Below, piece after piece: positions 49,214 to 57,684 of a DNA stretch of 64,000 nt (positions within the stretch are counted from its first letter, which is position 1; each line of letters opens with the position of its first letter). Location: assembly GCF_029690045.1 (NCBI RefSeq), contig NZ_CP121464.1:1488001-1552000 (forward strand), read 5' to 3'. The translations under genes and the position numbers were made by a program. The stretch comes from Janthinobacterium rivuli. Lineage in GTDB: Bacteria; Pseudomonadota; Gammaproteobacteria; Burkholderiales; Burkholderiaceae_D. Under the pieces are notes generated by a model. That model had not been told where the DNA came from, did no database searches, and was given only the letters and a program-made list of their open reading frames with translations.

Positions 49214-49432
49214 ATGAAAGAGCCTTACCGTAGTGGCCAGACCGCCGCTATTTTCTCGGAAGCATTCCGAAAATTCAAAAAACTGAGATGCATCTCTGCT
49301 ATTGACTATGTGGTAAAAATGGTTACATCGAGGGGGGAAGTTACAAAATTTTCAGTGCTACTTGATGGCTTAGCGGAAATTGAGAGATGGACAACATCCA
49401 AGGATAGGATTATTGTTGAGTTCGCTTCCTAA
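49214..49432 (+). CDS. Small hypothetical protein upstream of the reverse transcriptase
   Basis: A 72-residue basic protein (AAIFSEAFRKFKKLRCISAI; VTKFSVLLDGLAEIERWTTS), 136 bp before the reverse transcriptase gene and on the same strand. It is AT-rich like that gene. No family is recognised and no ribosome site is seen before the ATG. It could be an accessory component or not coding at all. Confidence 0.35.
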   Translation: MKEPYRSGQTAAIFSEAFRKFKKLRCISAIDYVVKMVTSRGEVTKFSVLLDGLAEIERWTTSKDRIIVEFAS

Positions 49433-49568
49433 CGGTGCGGCACCTTGAGAGTACGCGAGTTCCAAGTCGGCGCCAGCAATGTTCGATTAGCACAGCTAAA
49501 ACGACGATGTAAATTACATTGTAGTTTCTATAATTTTAATATATCCCCAAAATAACCTAAACCGTACA

Positions 49569-52500
49569 ATGAAATTAGTCCAAGAAAAATACCGGAAGCT
49601 ACGACCAGACATTGATCTCTTAACAGATGAAGTAGTTATTAGCCAAGCCTGGAAAAAGACGCACGGCTACATTCGCACCCATAATTGGTACGCGGATACC
49701 TTGGAGCTGGACATTTCCGCGCTCGATATTGAAAAAAATTCATCTACTTGGGCGCAAGGAATAGCTAGTGCACGATCTCACTTACTCCCAATGGAATTGG
49801 TGCCTGCTGCAAAAAGCGAGGCTTGGATACTAGACGCAAAACTTGGCTGGGTACCCAAAGAAAATAGTAGAATCCGAAGAGCCAAACCTCCGATTAGACC
49901 ACTTGCGCATTTGACCGTTAGAGATCAAACGTGGGCAACTGCATTGATGATGTGTTTCGCGGATGCAGTAGAGAGTAGCCAAGGCAATTGCGCAGTCGAA
50001 GACGCGCATTTCGCACAGAAAAAACAAGTTTATAGCTACGGAAACCGATTGCTTTGCGACTGGAAATCGAATGATGCATGGTTTCGTTGGGGTAATGGAG
50101 AAACATATCGAAAATTTTTTACCGACTATCAAAACTTCCTTAAAAGGCCAATACAGATTGGCAGAACCGTCGCCAATAGCTTAAGCGATATTGACCATGT
50201 ATTTATCATAAACCTAGACATAGCGAAATTTTACGACAATATCGATAAGAGCGTTCTTTTGGAAAGACTTGGTAGCATATCATTGTGGTACGATGATACA
50301 AAAATTTTATATAATTTTTGGAATGCAGCGCGAAAAATAACTAATTGGAAGTGGAGTTCACATGCCGAAGAAACCGCAGAATCACTAGGTTTAGAATTGG
50401 GAAATGGTTTGCCACAAGGTCTAGTCGCATCAGGATTCCTAGCTAACGCTTATATGATTCCATTTGACCGAGAAATTGGAGATTTTATCGGCGAAGGAAT
50501 AACAGATGTTCCCGGAATTGTTTTGCATGACTATTGTCGTTACGTAGACGATTTGCGATTAGTAGTGAGCGTTGGTAATGTAGGTGTTGACGAGATTGCC
50601 ACAGCAATAAATAAATTCATAAGTAAAAAACTTAAAATATTTGCAGGGCAAGACTTAAAAATAAATCCTCAAAAAACAAAAATAACTTCGCTTTCAGATC
50701 TGGATAACACCGGTAGTCTTTCGGGAAGGCTTGCTCTATTGCAAGCTGAATTGAGCGGCCCAGCCGACCGCGACGTTCTAGAAAATGCAACTGCTGTGCT
50801 GGAAGGTTTATTAATTTCTCAGCCGGATGATGTACCGGATACAACAGAGCTGGAGCGCGATAAGAAATTATTTAGACTGGTAAAGTTTGATCATGACATT
50901 CGACTGGATACGTTGAAACGTTTTGCGGCAAATAGACTAGAATCCGTTATTAAAAGTAAAAGGAAATTAACTTTCTTCGATGCTCACAATCCCGATGCGG
51001 AAAAATTATCTGATAATGAGTGTGAATTATTATCAAAAAAATTAGTTAAGGCTTGGACGCAAGATCCGTCGCTTGGTTTGGTTCTACGAAAAGCCATTGA
51101 AATTTTTCCTTCTCCAATCATTATTGAGCCGGTTATTGAGGCAATTTATAGACGAACAAGTTTTTCGGGAAAAAGCAAAAATATCCAGAGCGCAGCGATG
51201 ATGGATTTTCTTTTGGCTGACTTATTTAGATGTTGCGTGGACTTTGGTGGGTATTTTCAGCGATTTGATTGTCCCAAGTCCTCCGCGCCAGAAGATCTTC
51301 TGGACATTGCCTCTATGTACGCTCAACGCACAGTTGCGGCTGAGAATGTACCTGAATTTGTCCAACGTCAGGCATTGCTACTGTTGGCTACCCGTGAAAA
51401 ACCAGTTTTGGTGAAACAGCCTGAGAAGTCGATCCAAAATAGCCTACATGCGATATTGGCCGGTTCGCCGCCACCATTTCAACGCGAGCGTATAGCATTA
51501 TTTGAAGTTGCGTCGCAAATAACCGGGCGTTCAGATACGTTTGCAATGTTACTTCTAGAAAATATAAACGAGATTGACAATGATAGTAAATACGAAGCCT
51601 TGGAAAGTATTGCAAAAAGAGGCGGAGATTTTTGGTTTAGTGTATGGAAGCTACTTTCAAAAAACCCAGCAGAACGTTTACTTGTTAAGCGCTTGGACTG
51701 GGCCGCGCCAATAACGTCCAGTGATTTGAAGTCAAAACGCCAAAGGCTATCAAAAGTAATTGCATCAGACAGAAACGGTTTTCAACACGAGATGGGTCTT
51801 ATTAAATTGGCATTGGGTTTAATTGACTTTTCACAGAAAAATTTAAAGTCTCTTCCTTTGTCACCCCGTGAAATTATTGTAAATCAAATTGGACAACAAA
51901 GTGATTGGAGTGAATTGTGGCGCCCGACAGTTACAGCGATCGATTGCGAACCCATATCAGGAGCAGTGGCTGCGGACCCACGTTTTTCCGTTCCACCTTG
52001 GATTGACGACGAAAATTCCGAGCATCTGATTGTGTATTGGATTGGTTCGATTCTTCGTGCAGCTGCAGTTGGTGGAAGCGACTTCACTGGCAATACGTGG
52101 AATGGAAAGAAATTTTCTGGCTACAAAGGTCTGAAAACAGGATGGTATAAACGTCGAATGGGAATGATGCATGCTTCTGAAATTTTAGTGGGCAACTATG
52201 CAACTGTTTCAGGTTGGTTTTCTGAACTTTTGATGAAATGTTTGCAATGGCCTGGATTCGAATCAACCTTTCTGCAGAACCAAGATATTTCTCAAATTTC
52301 TGATGTAAAAAATCTAAAATCTGTCCTTATTGACCGAAAGAATTTGCTCGACAACTTATATTGCACCACATCTCAATTGCCGGCCCTCGTCACATCAGTA
52401 GATAGAAGTTCATTAGCCCATCGAAAAATTTTTCGTATTGTTGTCGTGCAACAGTTACTCCCTAGAGATCGTGATTTTTCCTTAAGCGATCCTACATTAA

Positions 52501-53261
52501 GCTTGCCGAGAGCGAGAGCCGAAAATAGATCTCATTTAGCAAATATATGCCAATTAACATATAAAACATTATGCACCAAACTCGAAGCAGATAACGATAA
52601 AAATTTAGCCGACGCAGATTTAATAGTATTTCCTGAGGTTTCGGTTCATCCCGATGATCAAGATCTAATAAAACGCTTGGCAGACAAAACGAAAGCAATT
52701 ATTTTTGCGGGACTTGTTTTTACGGAGCACGATGGGAAAACGGTTAACATCGCGCGTTGGTTCATTCCGGATATCCGAAAATCTGGACGTCAATGGGTAA
52801 TTAGGGATCAAGGAAAGCACAACATGACAAAAGGCGAAAAGTCGCTTGGAATAACCGGACATCGACCATGTCAGCATATTATTGAAGTGACTGGTATGGA
52901 TGAAGGCCCAATGACTATGAGTGGGGCGATTTGTTATGATGCTACTGACTTGAAATTGGCTGTAGATCTGAAAGATAAAACAGATCTATTCGTGGTGTGT
53001 GCACATAACCGGGATGTAAATACATTCGATACGATGGCTGCGGCATTGAATTATCACATGTATCAGCATGTGGTTGTGGTGAATAAAGGAGAATATGGTG
53101 GGTCAACTATTCAGGCTCCTTATAAAGCGAATTTTGACAGATTAGTCTCGCATGCTCACGGTGTCGATCAGATTTCGATTAACGTGGCAGACCTCGATTT
53201 GGCCGCATTTAGACGTGAACATAAATTTTTCAAAGCTGTAAAAACCAAGCCAGCTGGATAA
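49569..53261 (+). CDS. Reverse transcriptase-nitrilase fusion (DRT type 1 / UG1 antiphage protein)
   Basis: A 1230-residue protein. The N-terminal reverse transcriptase (about 1-400) has motif A NLDIAKFYDNID with D217, motif B GLPQG (280-284) and the catalytic YVDD (325-328) in YCRYVDDLRLV. A long helical middle (about 400-960) has no named domain. The C-terminal carbon-nitrogen hydrolase domain (about 970-1225) shows the nitrilase triad: E1023 (IVFPEVSV), K1083 (DQGKHNMTKG) and C1122 (SGAICYDATD). This architecture is that of the UG1 class, tested as DRT1 defence systems against phages. Both active sites look intact. The gene is much more AT-rich than its surroundings, a sign of transfer. 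No ribosome site is visible before the ATG. Confidence 0.93.
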   Translation: MKLVQEKYRKLRPDIDLLTDEVVISQAWKKTHGYIRTHNWYADTLELDISALDIEKNSSTWAQGIASARSHLLPMELVPAAKSEAWILDAKLGWVPKENSRIRRAKPPIRPLAHLTVRDQTWATALMMCFADAVESSQGNCAVEDAHFAQKKQVYSYGNRLLCDWKSNDAWFRWGNGETYRKFFTDYQNFLKRPIQIGRTVANSLSDIDHVFIINLDIAKFYDNIDKSVLLERLGSISLWYDDTKILYNFWNAARKITNWKWSSHAEETAESLGLELGNGLPQGLVASGFLANAYMIPFDREIGDFIGEGITDVPGIVLHDYCRYVDDLRLVVSVGNVGVDEIATAINKFISKKLKIFAGQDLKINPQKTKITSLSDLDNTGSLSGRLALLQAELSGPADRDVLENATAVLEGLLISQPDDVPDTTELERDKKLFRLVKFDHDIRLDTLKRFAANRLESVIKSKRKLTFFDAHNPDAEKLSDNECELLSKKLVKAWTQDPSLGLVLRKAIEIFPSPIIIEPVIEAIYRRTSFSGKSKNIQSAAMMDFLLADLFRCCVDFGGYFQRFDCPKSSAPEDLLDIASMYAQRTVAAENVPEFVQRQALLLLATREKPVLVKQPEKSIQNSLHAILAGSPPPFQRERIALFEVASQITGRSDTFAMLLLENINEIDNDSKYEALESIAKRGGDFWFSVWKLLSKNPAERLLVKRLDWAAPITSSDLKSKRQRLSKVIASDRNGFQHEMGLIKLALGLIDFSQKNLKSLPLSPREIIVNQIGQQSDWSELWRPTVTAIDCEPISGAVAADPRFSVPPWIDDENSEHLIVYWIGSILRAAAVGGSDFTGNTWNGKKFSGYKGLKTGWYKRRMGMMHASEILVGNYATVSGWFSELLMKCLQWPGFESTFLQNQDISQISDVKNLKSVLIDRKNLLDNLYCTTSQLPALVTSVDRSSLAHRKIFRIVVVQQLLPRDRDFSLSDPTLSLPRARAENRSHLANICQLTYKTLCTKLEADNDKNLADADLIVFPEVSVHPDDQDLIKRLADKTKAIIFAGLVFTEHDGKTVNIARWFIPDIRKSGRQWVIRDQGKHNMTKGEKSLGITGHRPCQHIIEVTGMDEGPMTMSGAICYDATDLKLAVDLKDKTDLFVVCAHNRDVNTFDTMAAALNYHMYQHVVVVNKGEYGGSTIQAPYKANFDRLVSHAHGVDQISINVADLDLAAFRREHKFFKAVKTKPAG

Positions 53262-53726
53262 ATTAATGCCATTGGTTGTGGGCTGGTGGCCCAGATGAAA
53301 AATCCAAGCTCGTGAAAAGATACACAGGTTCCAGGTTTTGGCTAAATGCACTTTGACGCAAAGTAGGTGCACAAAACCTTTAACCATCCCGGGCCCCCAC
53401 AGACAGATTTGGGTAGAATTACCTCAGAAATAACTCTGCCTAGGATATCGCTACCGTACCTACGGCAAGTCCGGCCAATGACCGGCTGAATGACGCTAGC
53501 AGTCATAGTTTCAGTTCTGCCTGTCTGTTGACTTAGTCGATAGCTAGGGGCGTTTCATTTCGGGAGTAAAAAATGGAAATCGAGGAATCATACTTAGGAA
53601 CAAGTCACCGTCTGATGGATTTGTGACGGACTTTTCGATACCGGCTCCGTCGGGGTATGTTTAGGGGGAGACGCTCACCTAAGACGGATGTCGTACGAGT
53701 GAAGTAAAGCTTCCTTTCAATGATAG
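53262..53726. other. Noncoding right end of the island
   Basis: About 465 bp between the reverse transcriptase gene and attR. It contains a structured hairpin at 53334-53378 and several short inverted repeats, plus a 17-codon frame with a good ribosome site (53573-53626) that is too short to call. No terminator with a T-run follows the reverse transcriptase gene. Confidence 0.4.
53334..53378 (+). other. Multi-part stem-loop downstream of the reverse transcriptase
   Basis: Outer stem ggttttg/caaaacc, middle stem tgca/tgca and inner hairpin ctttg-acg-caaag, with internal loops between. It lies about 70 bp after the stop. It may stabilise the mRNA end or be part of an RNA used by the system. 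Confidence 0.4.
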
Positions 53727-53739
53727 GAATCCCCCTCTC
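53727..53739 (+). other. attR core
   Basis: GAATCCCCCTCTC, identical over 13 bp to the 3' part of tRNA-Ser at 41592-41604. The aceA terminator begins 3 bp later, so the chromosome resumes here. Confidence 0.75.
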
Positions 53740-53741
53740 GC

Positions 53742-53765
53742 AAAAAAGCCCGCCGAAGCGGGCTT
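53742..53765 (-). terminator. Intrinsic terminator of aceA
   Basis: On the minus strand an 8-bp stem aagcccgc/gcgggctt closed by a ttcg tetraloop, followed by a T-run (53742-53747). It is 26 bp past the aceA stop. Confidence 0.92.
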
Positions 53766-53791
53766 CCTCACTCTACAGTTAAGCCAAAAGC

Positions 53792-55372
53792 TCAGAACTG
53801 GTTCATGGTGTTGTCTTTACCAGCCGCCTTCAGCGCCGCTTCGCCGCTGAAGTAATCCTTGTGATCATCGCCGATGTCCGAGCCGGACATGTTTTGATGT
53901 TTCACGCAGGCGATGCCCTGGCGGATTTCCTTGCGCTGCACGCCGGCCACGTAGCCCAGCATGCCTTGGTCGCCGAAGTATTCCTTGGCCAGGTTGTCTG
54001 TCGACAAGGCTGCCGTGTGATACGTCGGCAGGGTGATCAGGTGGTGGAAGATGCCGGCTTCGCGGGCCGAGTCGGCCTGGAAGGTGCGGATCTTCTCGTC
54101 GGCGGCGATCGCCAGTTCCGTCTGGTCGTATTCCACGCTCATCAGCTGGGCGCGGTCGTAGGCGGACACGTCCTTGCCTGCCGCTTTCATGCCGTCGAAG
54201 ATTTGCTGGCGGAAGTTCAGGGTCCAGTTGAACGACGGGCTGTTGTTGTACACCAGCTTGGCGTTCGGGATGACCTTGCGGATTTCACTGACCATGCCGC
54301 CGATCTGCGCGATATGCGGTTTTTCCGTTTCGATCCACAACAGGTCGGCGCCGTTTTGCAGCGAGGTGATGCAGTCGAGCACGCAACGCTCTTCGCCGGA
54401 ACCGGCGCGGAACTGGAACAGGTTGCTTGGCAGGCGTTTTGGACGCAGCAGCTTGCCTTCGCGCTTGAGGATGACGTCGCCATTGCCCAGCGCGTCGGCC
54501 GACACTTCTTCGCAGTCGAGGAAGGAATTGTATTGGTCGCCCAGGTCGCCTGGTTCATTGGTGACGGCGATCTGCTTGGTCAGGCCGGCGCCCAAGGAGT
54601 CCGTGCGGGCGACGATGATGCCGTCGTCCACGCCCAGTTCCAGGAAGGCGTAGCGGATGGCGCGGATCTTGGCCAGGAAGTCTTCGTGCGGTACCGTGAC
54701 TTTACCGTCCTGGTGGCCGCATTGTTTCTCGTCGGACACCTGGTTTTCGATCTGGATGCAGCAGGCGCCCGCTTCGATGAACTGTTTCGCCAGCAAATAG
54801 GTGGCTTCGGCATTGCCGAAGCCGGCGTCGATGTCGGCGATGATGGGCACGACGTGGGTGACGTGGCCGTCGATCTTGGCCTGGATGGCTTGCTTGGCAT
54901 CACCTTGGGCAGCGTCCAGCTGGCGGAACAGGCCGCCCAGTTCGCGTGCATCGGCCTGGCGCAGGAAGGTGTACAGCTCTTTGATCAAGGCCGAGACGGC
55001 GGTTTTCTCGTGCATCGACTGGTCAGGCAGCGGGCCGAACTCGGAGCGCAGGGCGGCGACCATCCAGCCGGACAGGTAGAGGTAGCGGCGGTCGGTGCTG
55101 TTGAAGTGCTTCTTGATCGAGATCATCTTCTGTTGACCGATGAAACCGTGCCAGCAGCCGAGCGACTGGGTGTACTTGGATGGGTCCGCATCGTAGGCGG
55201 CCATGTCGTTGCGCATGATCTTCGCCGTGTAGCGGGCGATGTCCAGGCCGGTCTTGAACTTGTTCTGGGCGCGCATGCGGGCGGCGGACTCGGGATTGAT
55301 GGCGTTCCAGGCGCTGCCTTGTTGGTCTTTCAAACCAGCAACAGCTTTGATGTCGTCTTGATATTGGGACAT
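53792..55372 (-). CDS. aceA: Isocitrate lyase (large type)
   Basis: A 526-residue enzyme that splits isocitrate to succinate and glyoxylate, the first step of the glyoxylate bypass. The active-site loop is SDEKQCGHQDGKVTVPHEDF, the variant seen in the larger Pseudomonas-type lyases, versus KKCGH in the 430-residue E. coli type. Other motifs: GGMVSEIRKVIPNAKLVYNN, SPSFNWTLNFRQQIFD, and VPIIADIDAGFGNAEATYLL. AGGAGA lies before the ATG. Two palindromes at 55486-55517 suggest regulation. With acs it supports growth on acetate and fatty acids. Confidence 0.96.
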   Translation of the reverse strand: MSQYQDDIKAVAGLKDQQGSAWNAINPESAARMRAQNKFKTGLDIARYTAKIMRNDMAAYDADPSKYTQSLGCWHGFIGQQKMISIKKHFNSTDRRYLYLSGWMVAALRSEFGPLPDQSMHEKTAVSALIKELYTFLRQADARELGGLFRQLDAAQGDAKQAIQAKIDGHVTHVVPIIADIDAGFGNAEATYLLAKQFIEAGACCIQIENQVSDEKQCGHQDGKVTVPHEDFLAKIRAIRYAFLELGVDDGIIVARTDSLGAGLTKQIAVTNEPGDLGDQYNSFLDCEEVSADALGNGDVILKREGKLLRPKRLPSNLFQFRAGSGEERCVLDCITSLQNGADLLWIETEKPHIAQIGGMVSEIRKVIPNAKLVYNNSPSFNWTLNFRQQIFDGMKAAGKDVSAYDRAQLMSVEYDQTELAIAADEKIRTFQADSAREAGIFHHLITLPTYHTAALSTDNLAKEYFGDQGMLGYVAGVQRKEIRQGIACVKHQNMSGSDIGDDHKDYFSGEAALKAAGKDNTMNQF

Positions 55373-55742
55373 GTGAATCTCCTAAAAAGAAAAGCAATGT
55401 TTGAGAAAATCGCCGAGTGCGCCACAACGTCTTGTCGAAGCAAACTGCATGACTAAATAGTAGGCCGATTGGCATCTATGTTCAAGTCTTATATAAGACA
55501 TATAACTTAAATTAAGTCTTTGTTTTTCAATGGCTTAATTAATATTTTTCAGGATGTGAAATGAATTTTCAAAAAGTGAGAGCGTCAATGGATGAGTTCG
55601 CTGTTTGAAATTTCGCGATGTGAAACGCCTTTTCAGAATTTGGTGCAGCGCGACAAATCCGGGCGAAAAAAACCACCCGAAGGTGGCGCAGAAGCAATTT
55701 TGTTTTAATATTATGTTCCGATTGTGAAAGGTAAAGTCAGCA
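55373..55742. other. Divergent region between aceA and the SUKH gene
   Basis: 370 bp. The AT-rich part (55440-55560) carries the operator candidates at 55486-55517 about 115-145 bp before aceA. The rest shows no gene. Confidence 0.4.
55486..55517. promoter_or_regulatory. Palindromic operator candidates upstream of aceA
   Basis: gtcttatataagac (55486-55499) is a perfect 14-bp palindrome, and acttaaattaagt (55505-55517) a perfect palindrome around a central base. The close pair with related half-sites resembles sites of GntR-type metabolic repressors, but the regulator is not identified. Confidence 0.5.
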
Positions 55743-56174
55743 ATGCAGATGAACGGTATGGATCTGCCCGTCGAGTATGTTGCTTTTGCAGCAATATATC
55801 GGGAGGCGGAAGGATTTTGCAATTTGAGACTGAGGGAAGAGCTCGATTCTTTCAGTAACGTCTTGCAGACGGAATTGGCTCACATCTATACGGATGTGAG
55901 CCAATTGAGTGCCCAGACAGCGAAGCTTGGCGTGTGTTTCGTAGGTGATGGCTGCTATGGGGAGCCTGGAAGTGTCAGTGCTGAGCCGGGAGCCATGCCG
56001 GACATTATTGATTTTACAGAAATCATCTGTTTCGGCATGGCCGGTGACGGGAGTCCATTCTGTTTCGACTACAGAGGGGGCCGCAGCGTGCCCTCTGTCA
56101 TCTTGTGGGACGATGACTACTGGCGAAAGATTGCAAACTCCTTTGAAGACTTCCTGTTGCTATTTTCTAGATAG
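55743..56174 (+). CDS. SMI1/KNR4 (SUKH) family protein, N-terminus apparently short
   Basis: A 143-residue protein whose C-terminal part is a SUKH domain: IICFGMAGDGSPFCFDYRGG, VPSVILWDDDYWRKIANSFE, DFLLLF. The domain usually starts with a segment containing LGxxLP; here the protein begins right at LPVEYVAFAAIY, so about 15-25 residues may be missing. SUKH proteins are often immunity proteins to polymorphic toxins, but no toxin gene lies near. The coding sequence contains a perfect 14-bp inverted repeat (55873-55906). Start could be any of three close ATGs. Confidence 0.7.
   Translation: MQMNGMDLPVEYVAFAAIYREAEGFCNLRLREELDSFSNVLQTELAHIYTDVSQLSAQTAKLGVCFVGDGCYGEPGSVSAEPGAMPDIIDFTEIICFGMAGDGSPFCFDYRGGRSVPSVILWDDDYWRKIANSFEDFLLLFSR
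55873..55906. repeat. Perfect 14-bp inverted repeat inside the SUKH gene
   Basis: aattggctcacatc and gatgtgagccaatt flank a 6-nt loop tatacg. It encodes residues around ELAHIYTDVSQLS. A perfect stem of this length is unusual within a gene. Confidence 0.7.
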
Positions 56175-56227
56175 CTTACCGGGGCAGTTGCCGCAGCGCA
56201 CGAGGCAAGCCCGTGCGCTGCGCGGAT

Positions 56228-57532
56228 CTAGCGTCCCACGGTCTGCCGCTGATCCTTGATGAACAGTGCCGTCAGCATGCCCACCACGCACACGCCGATC
56301 ACATAATAGGCAGGGCCCAGCACGTTGTTCTTCAGCATCAGGGTCACGACCACGGGCGTCAGGCCGCCGAAAATCGCGTACGACAAGTTGTAGGAAAACG
56401 ACAGTCCCGAGAAGCGCACCTGGGCCGGGAACGCTTGCACCAGCACGTAGGGCACGGCGCCGACGACGCCGACGAACAGGCCCGTCATTGCGTACAGGGG
56501 CAGCAGCAGGTCGGGACGGCTGCCGACGGTGGTGTAGAAGAGATACGTGGAAATGGCCAGCAGGACGGAACCGACAAAGATCACGCGCTTGCCGCCCAGG
56601 CGGTCGGCCAGCATGCCGGCGATGATGCAGCCGAAGGCCAGGCACAGCGTGGCCACGGTATTGGCGACGAGGGTGGTACGCGGCGCGATGTGGTGGATCT
56701 TTTGCAGCAGGGCAGGTGTCATCAAAATAACGACGACGATGCCGGCCGACAGCATCCACGTCAGCAGCATCGATACGACGACGGCGCCGCGGTGGCTGCG
56801 CAGCACGGATTTCAACGGCATTTCCGTGGCCAGCGCCTTGCGCTGCTGCATTTCCGCAAACACCGGGGTTTCATGCAGCCAGCGGCGCAGATACATGGCG
56901 CCGAAACCGAAGATGCCGCCCAGCAGGAATGGATAGCGCCAGGCGCCATCGGTGATTTCTGCTGGTGTGTAGACGGTGTTCAAACCCGTCGCAACGAGCG
57001 AACCGAGCAGAATGCCGACGGTCAGGCCGGCCGTCAGCACGCCGCAGGCAAAGCCCGTGAAACGGCTGGGCACGTGTTCGGACACAAACACCCAGGCGCC
57101 CGGCACCTCGCCGCCCACGGCCGCGCCCTGGAAGACGCGCATCAACAGCAGCAGCAGGGGGGCGGCCAGGCCGATGGTGGCATAGGTCGGCAGCAGGCCA
57201 ATCAGCAAGGTCGGCACGGCCATCATCAGGATGGAGAGGGTGAACATGCGCTTGCGGCCGAGCAAGTCGCCGAAGTGGGCCATGACGATGCCGCCCAGCG
57301 GACGCACGACGTAGCCGGCGGCAAAGATGCCGAAGGTTTGCAGCAAGCGCAGCCATTCCGGCATTTCCGGCGGGAAGAACAACTGGCCGATGGCGTTGGC
57401 AAAGAAGACGAAGATGATGAAATCGTAGAATTCCAGCGCGCCACCGAGGGCGGCCAGCGACAGGGTCTTGTAGTCTTGTTGGGTGAGGGGACGGCTTGCG
57501 GCGTTGATTGCGGCGGTGTCGGAAGTAGGCAT
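56228..57532 (-). CDS. MFS transporter, metabolite:H+ symporter family
   Basis: A 434-residue inner-membrane transporter with 12 predicted spans. The family hallmarks are ALGGALEFYDFIIFVFFANA in span 1, GYVVRPLGGIVMAHFGDLLG-RK in loop 2-3, and RVFQGAAVGGEVPGAWVFVS in span 4. This is the pattern of ProP, KgtP and ShiA type proton symporters for organic acids, betaine or shikimate; the substrate cannot be assigned. Start ATG at 57532 (MPTSDTAAINA). It is a single gene on this strand. Confidence 0.92.
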   Translation of the reverse strand: MPTSDTAAINAASRPLTQQDYKTLSLAALGGALEFYDFIIFVFFANAIGQLFFPPEMPEWLRLLQTFGIFAAGYVVRPLGGIVMAHFGDLLGRKRMFTLSILMMAVPTLLIGLLPTYATIGLAAPLLLLLMRVFQGAAVGGEVPGAWVFVSEHVPSRFTGFACGVLTAGLTVGILLGSLVATGLNTVYTPAEITDGAWRYPFLLGGIFGFGAMYLRRWLHETPVFAEMQQRKALATEMPLKSVLRSHRGAVVVSMLLTWMLSAGIVVVILMTPALLQKIHHIAPRTTLVANTVATLCLAFGCIIAGMLADRLGGKRVIFVGSVLLAISTYLFYTTVGSRPDLLLPLYAMTGLFVGVVGAVPYVLVQAFPAQVRFSGLSFSYNLSYAIFGGLTPVVVTLMLKNNVLGPAYYVIGVCVVGMLTALFIKDQRQTVGR

Positions 57533-57684
57533 GTGTCTCGTTCTTGTGTGTTATCGGAGATTGCCAGACCTAGCATACGCATTTCCGCCGCGTGAGTAAA
57601 TGCGGGGGATACGGGCAGCCGCCTCAGCTGTGCTTAATACAACGCCGCTATCATCAGCGTTGACTTCATTGGAAAGGACACACA

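Larger units (their letters stand above)
41592..53739. mobile_element. Integrated genomic island in tRNA-Ser (about 12.1 kb), probable defence island
   Basis: Bounded by the 13-bp repeat at 41592 and 53727. It contains a P4-type integrase next to the tRNA, a small ORF, a hairpin-dense noncoding region, a second tyrosine recombinase, an AlpA regulator, a RES/sce7725/sce7726 operon and a reverse transcriptase-nitrilase gene. The cargo is plainly more AT-rich than the chromosome. No conjugation, capsid or replication genes are present, so it is an integrative element that would need help to move, or a satellite remnant. The right att copy is followed by cgca rather than a tRNA-like tctccgcca, so the displaced tRNA end has decayed or been trimmed. 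Confidence 0.85.

Noticed and set aside
53573..53626. 17-codon frame (MEIEESYLGTSHRLMDL) with GGGAG six bases before the ATG at the right end of the island
   Set aside because: Too short to support as a gene without conservation data; the ribosome-site match may be chance in an AT-rich stretch.
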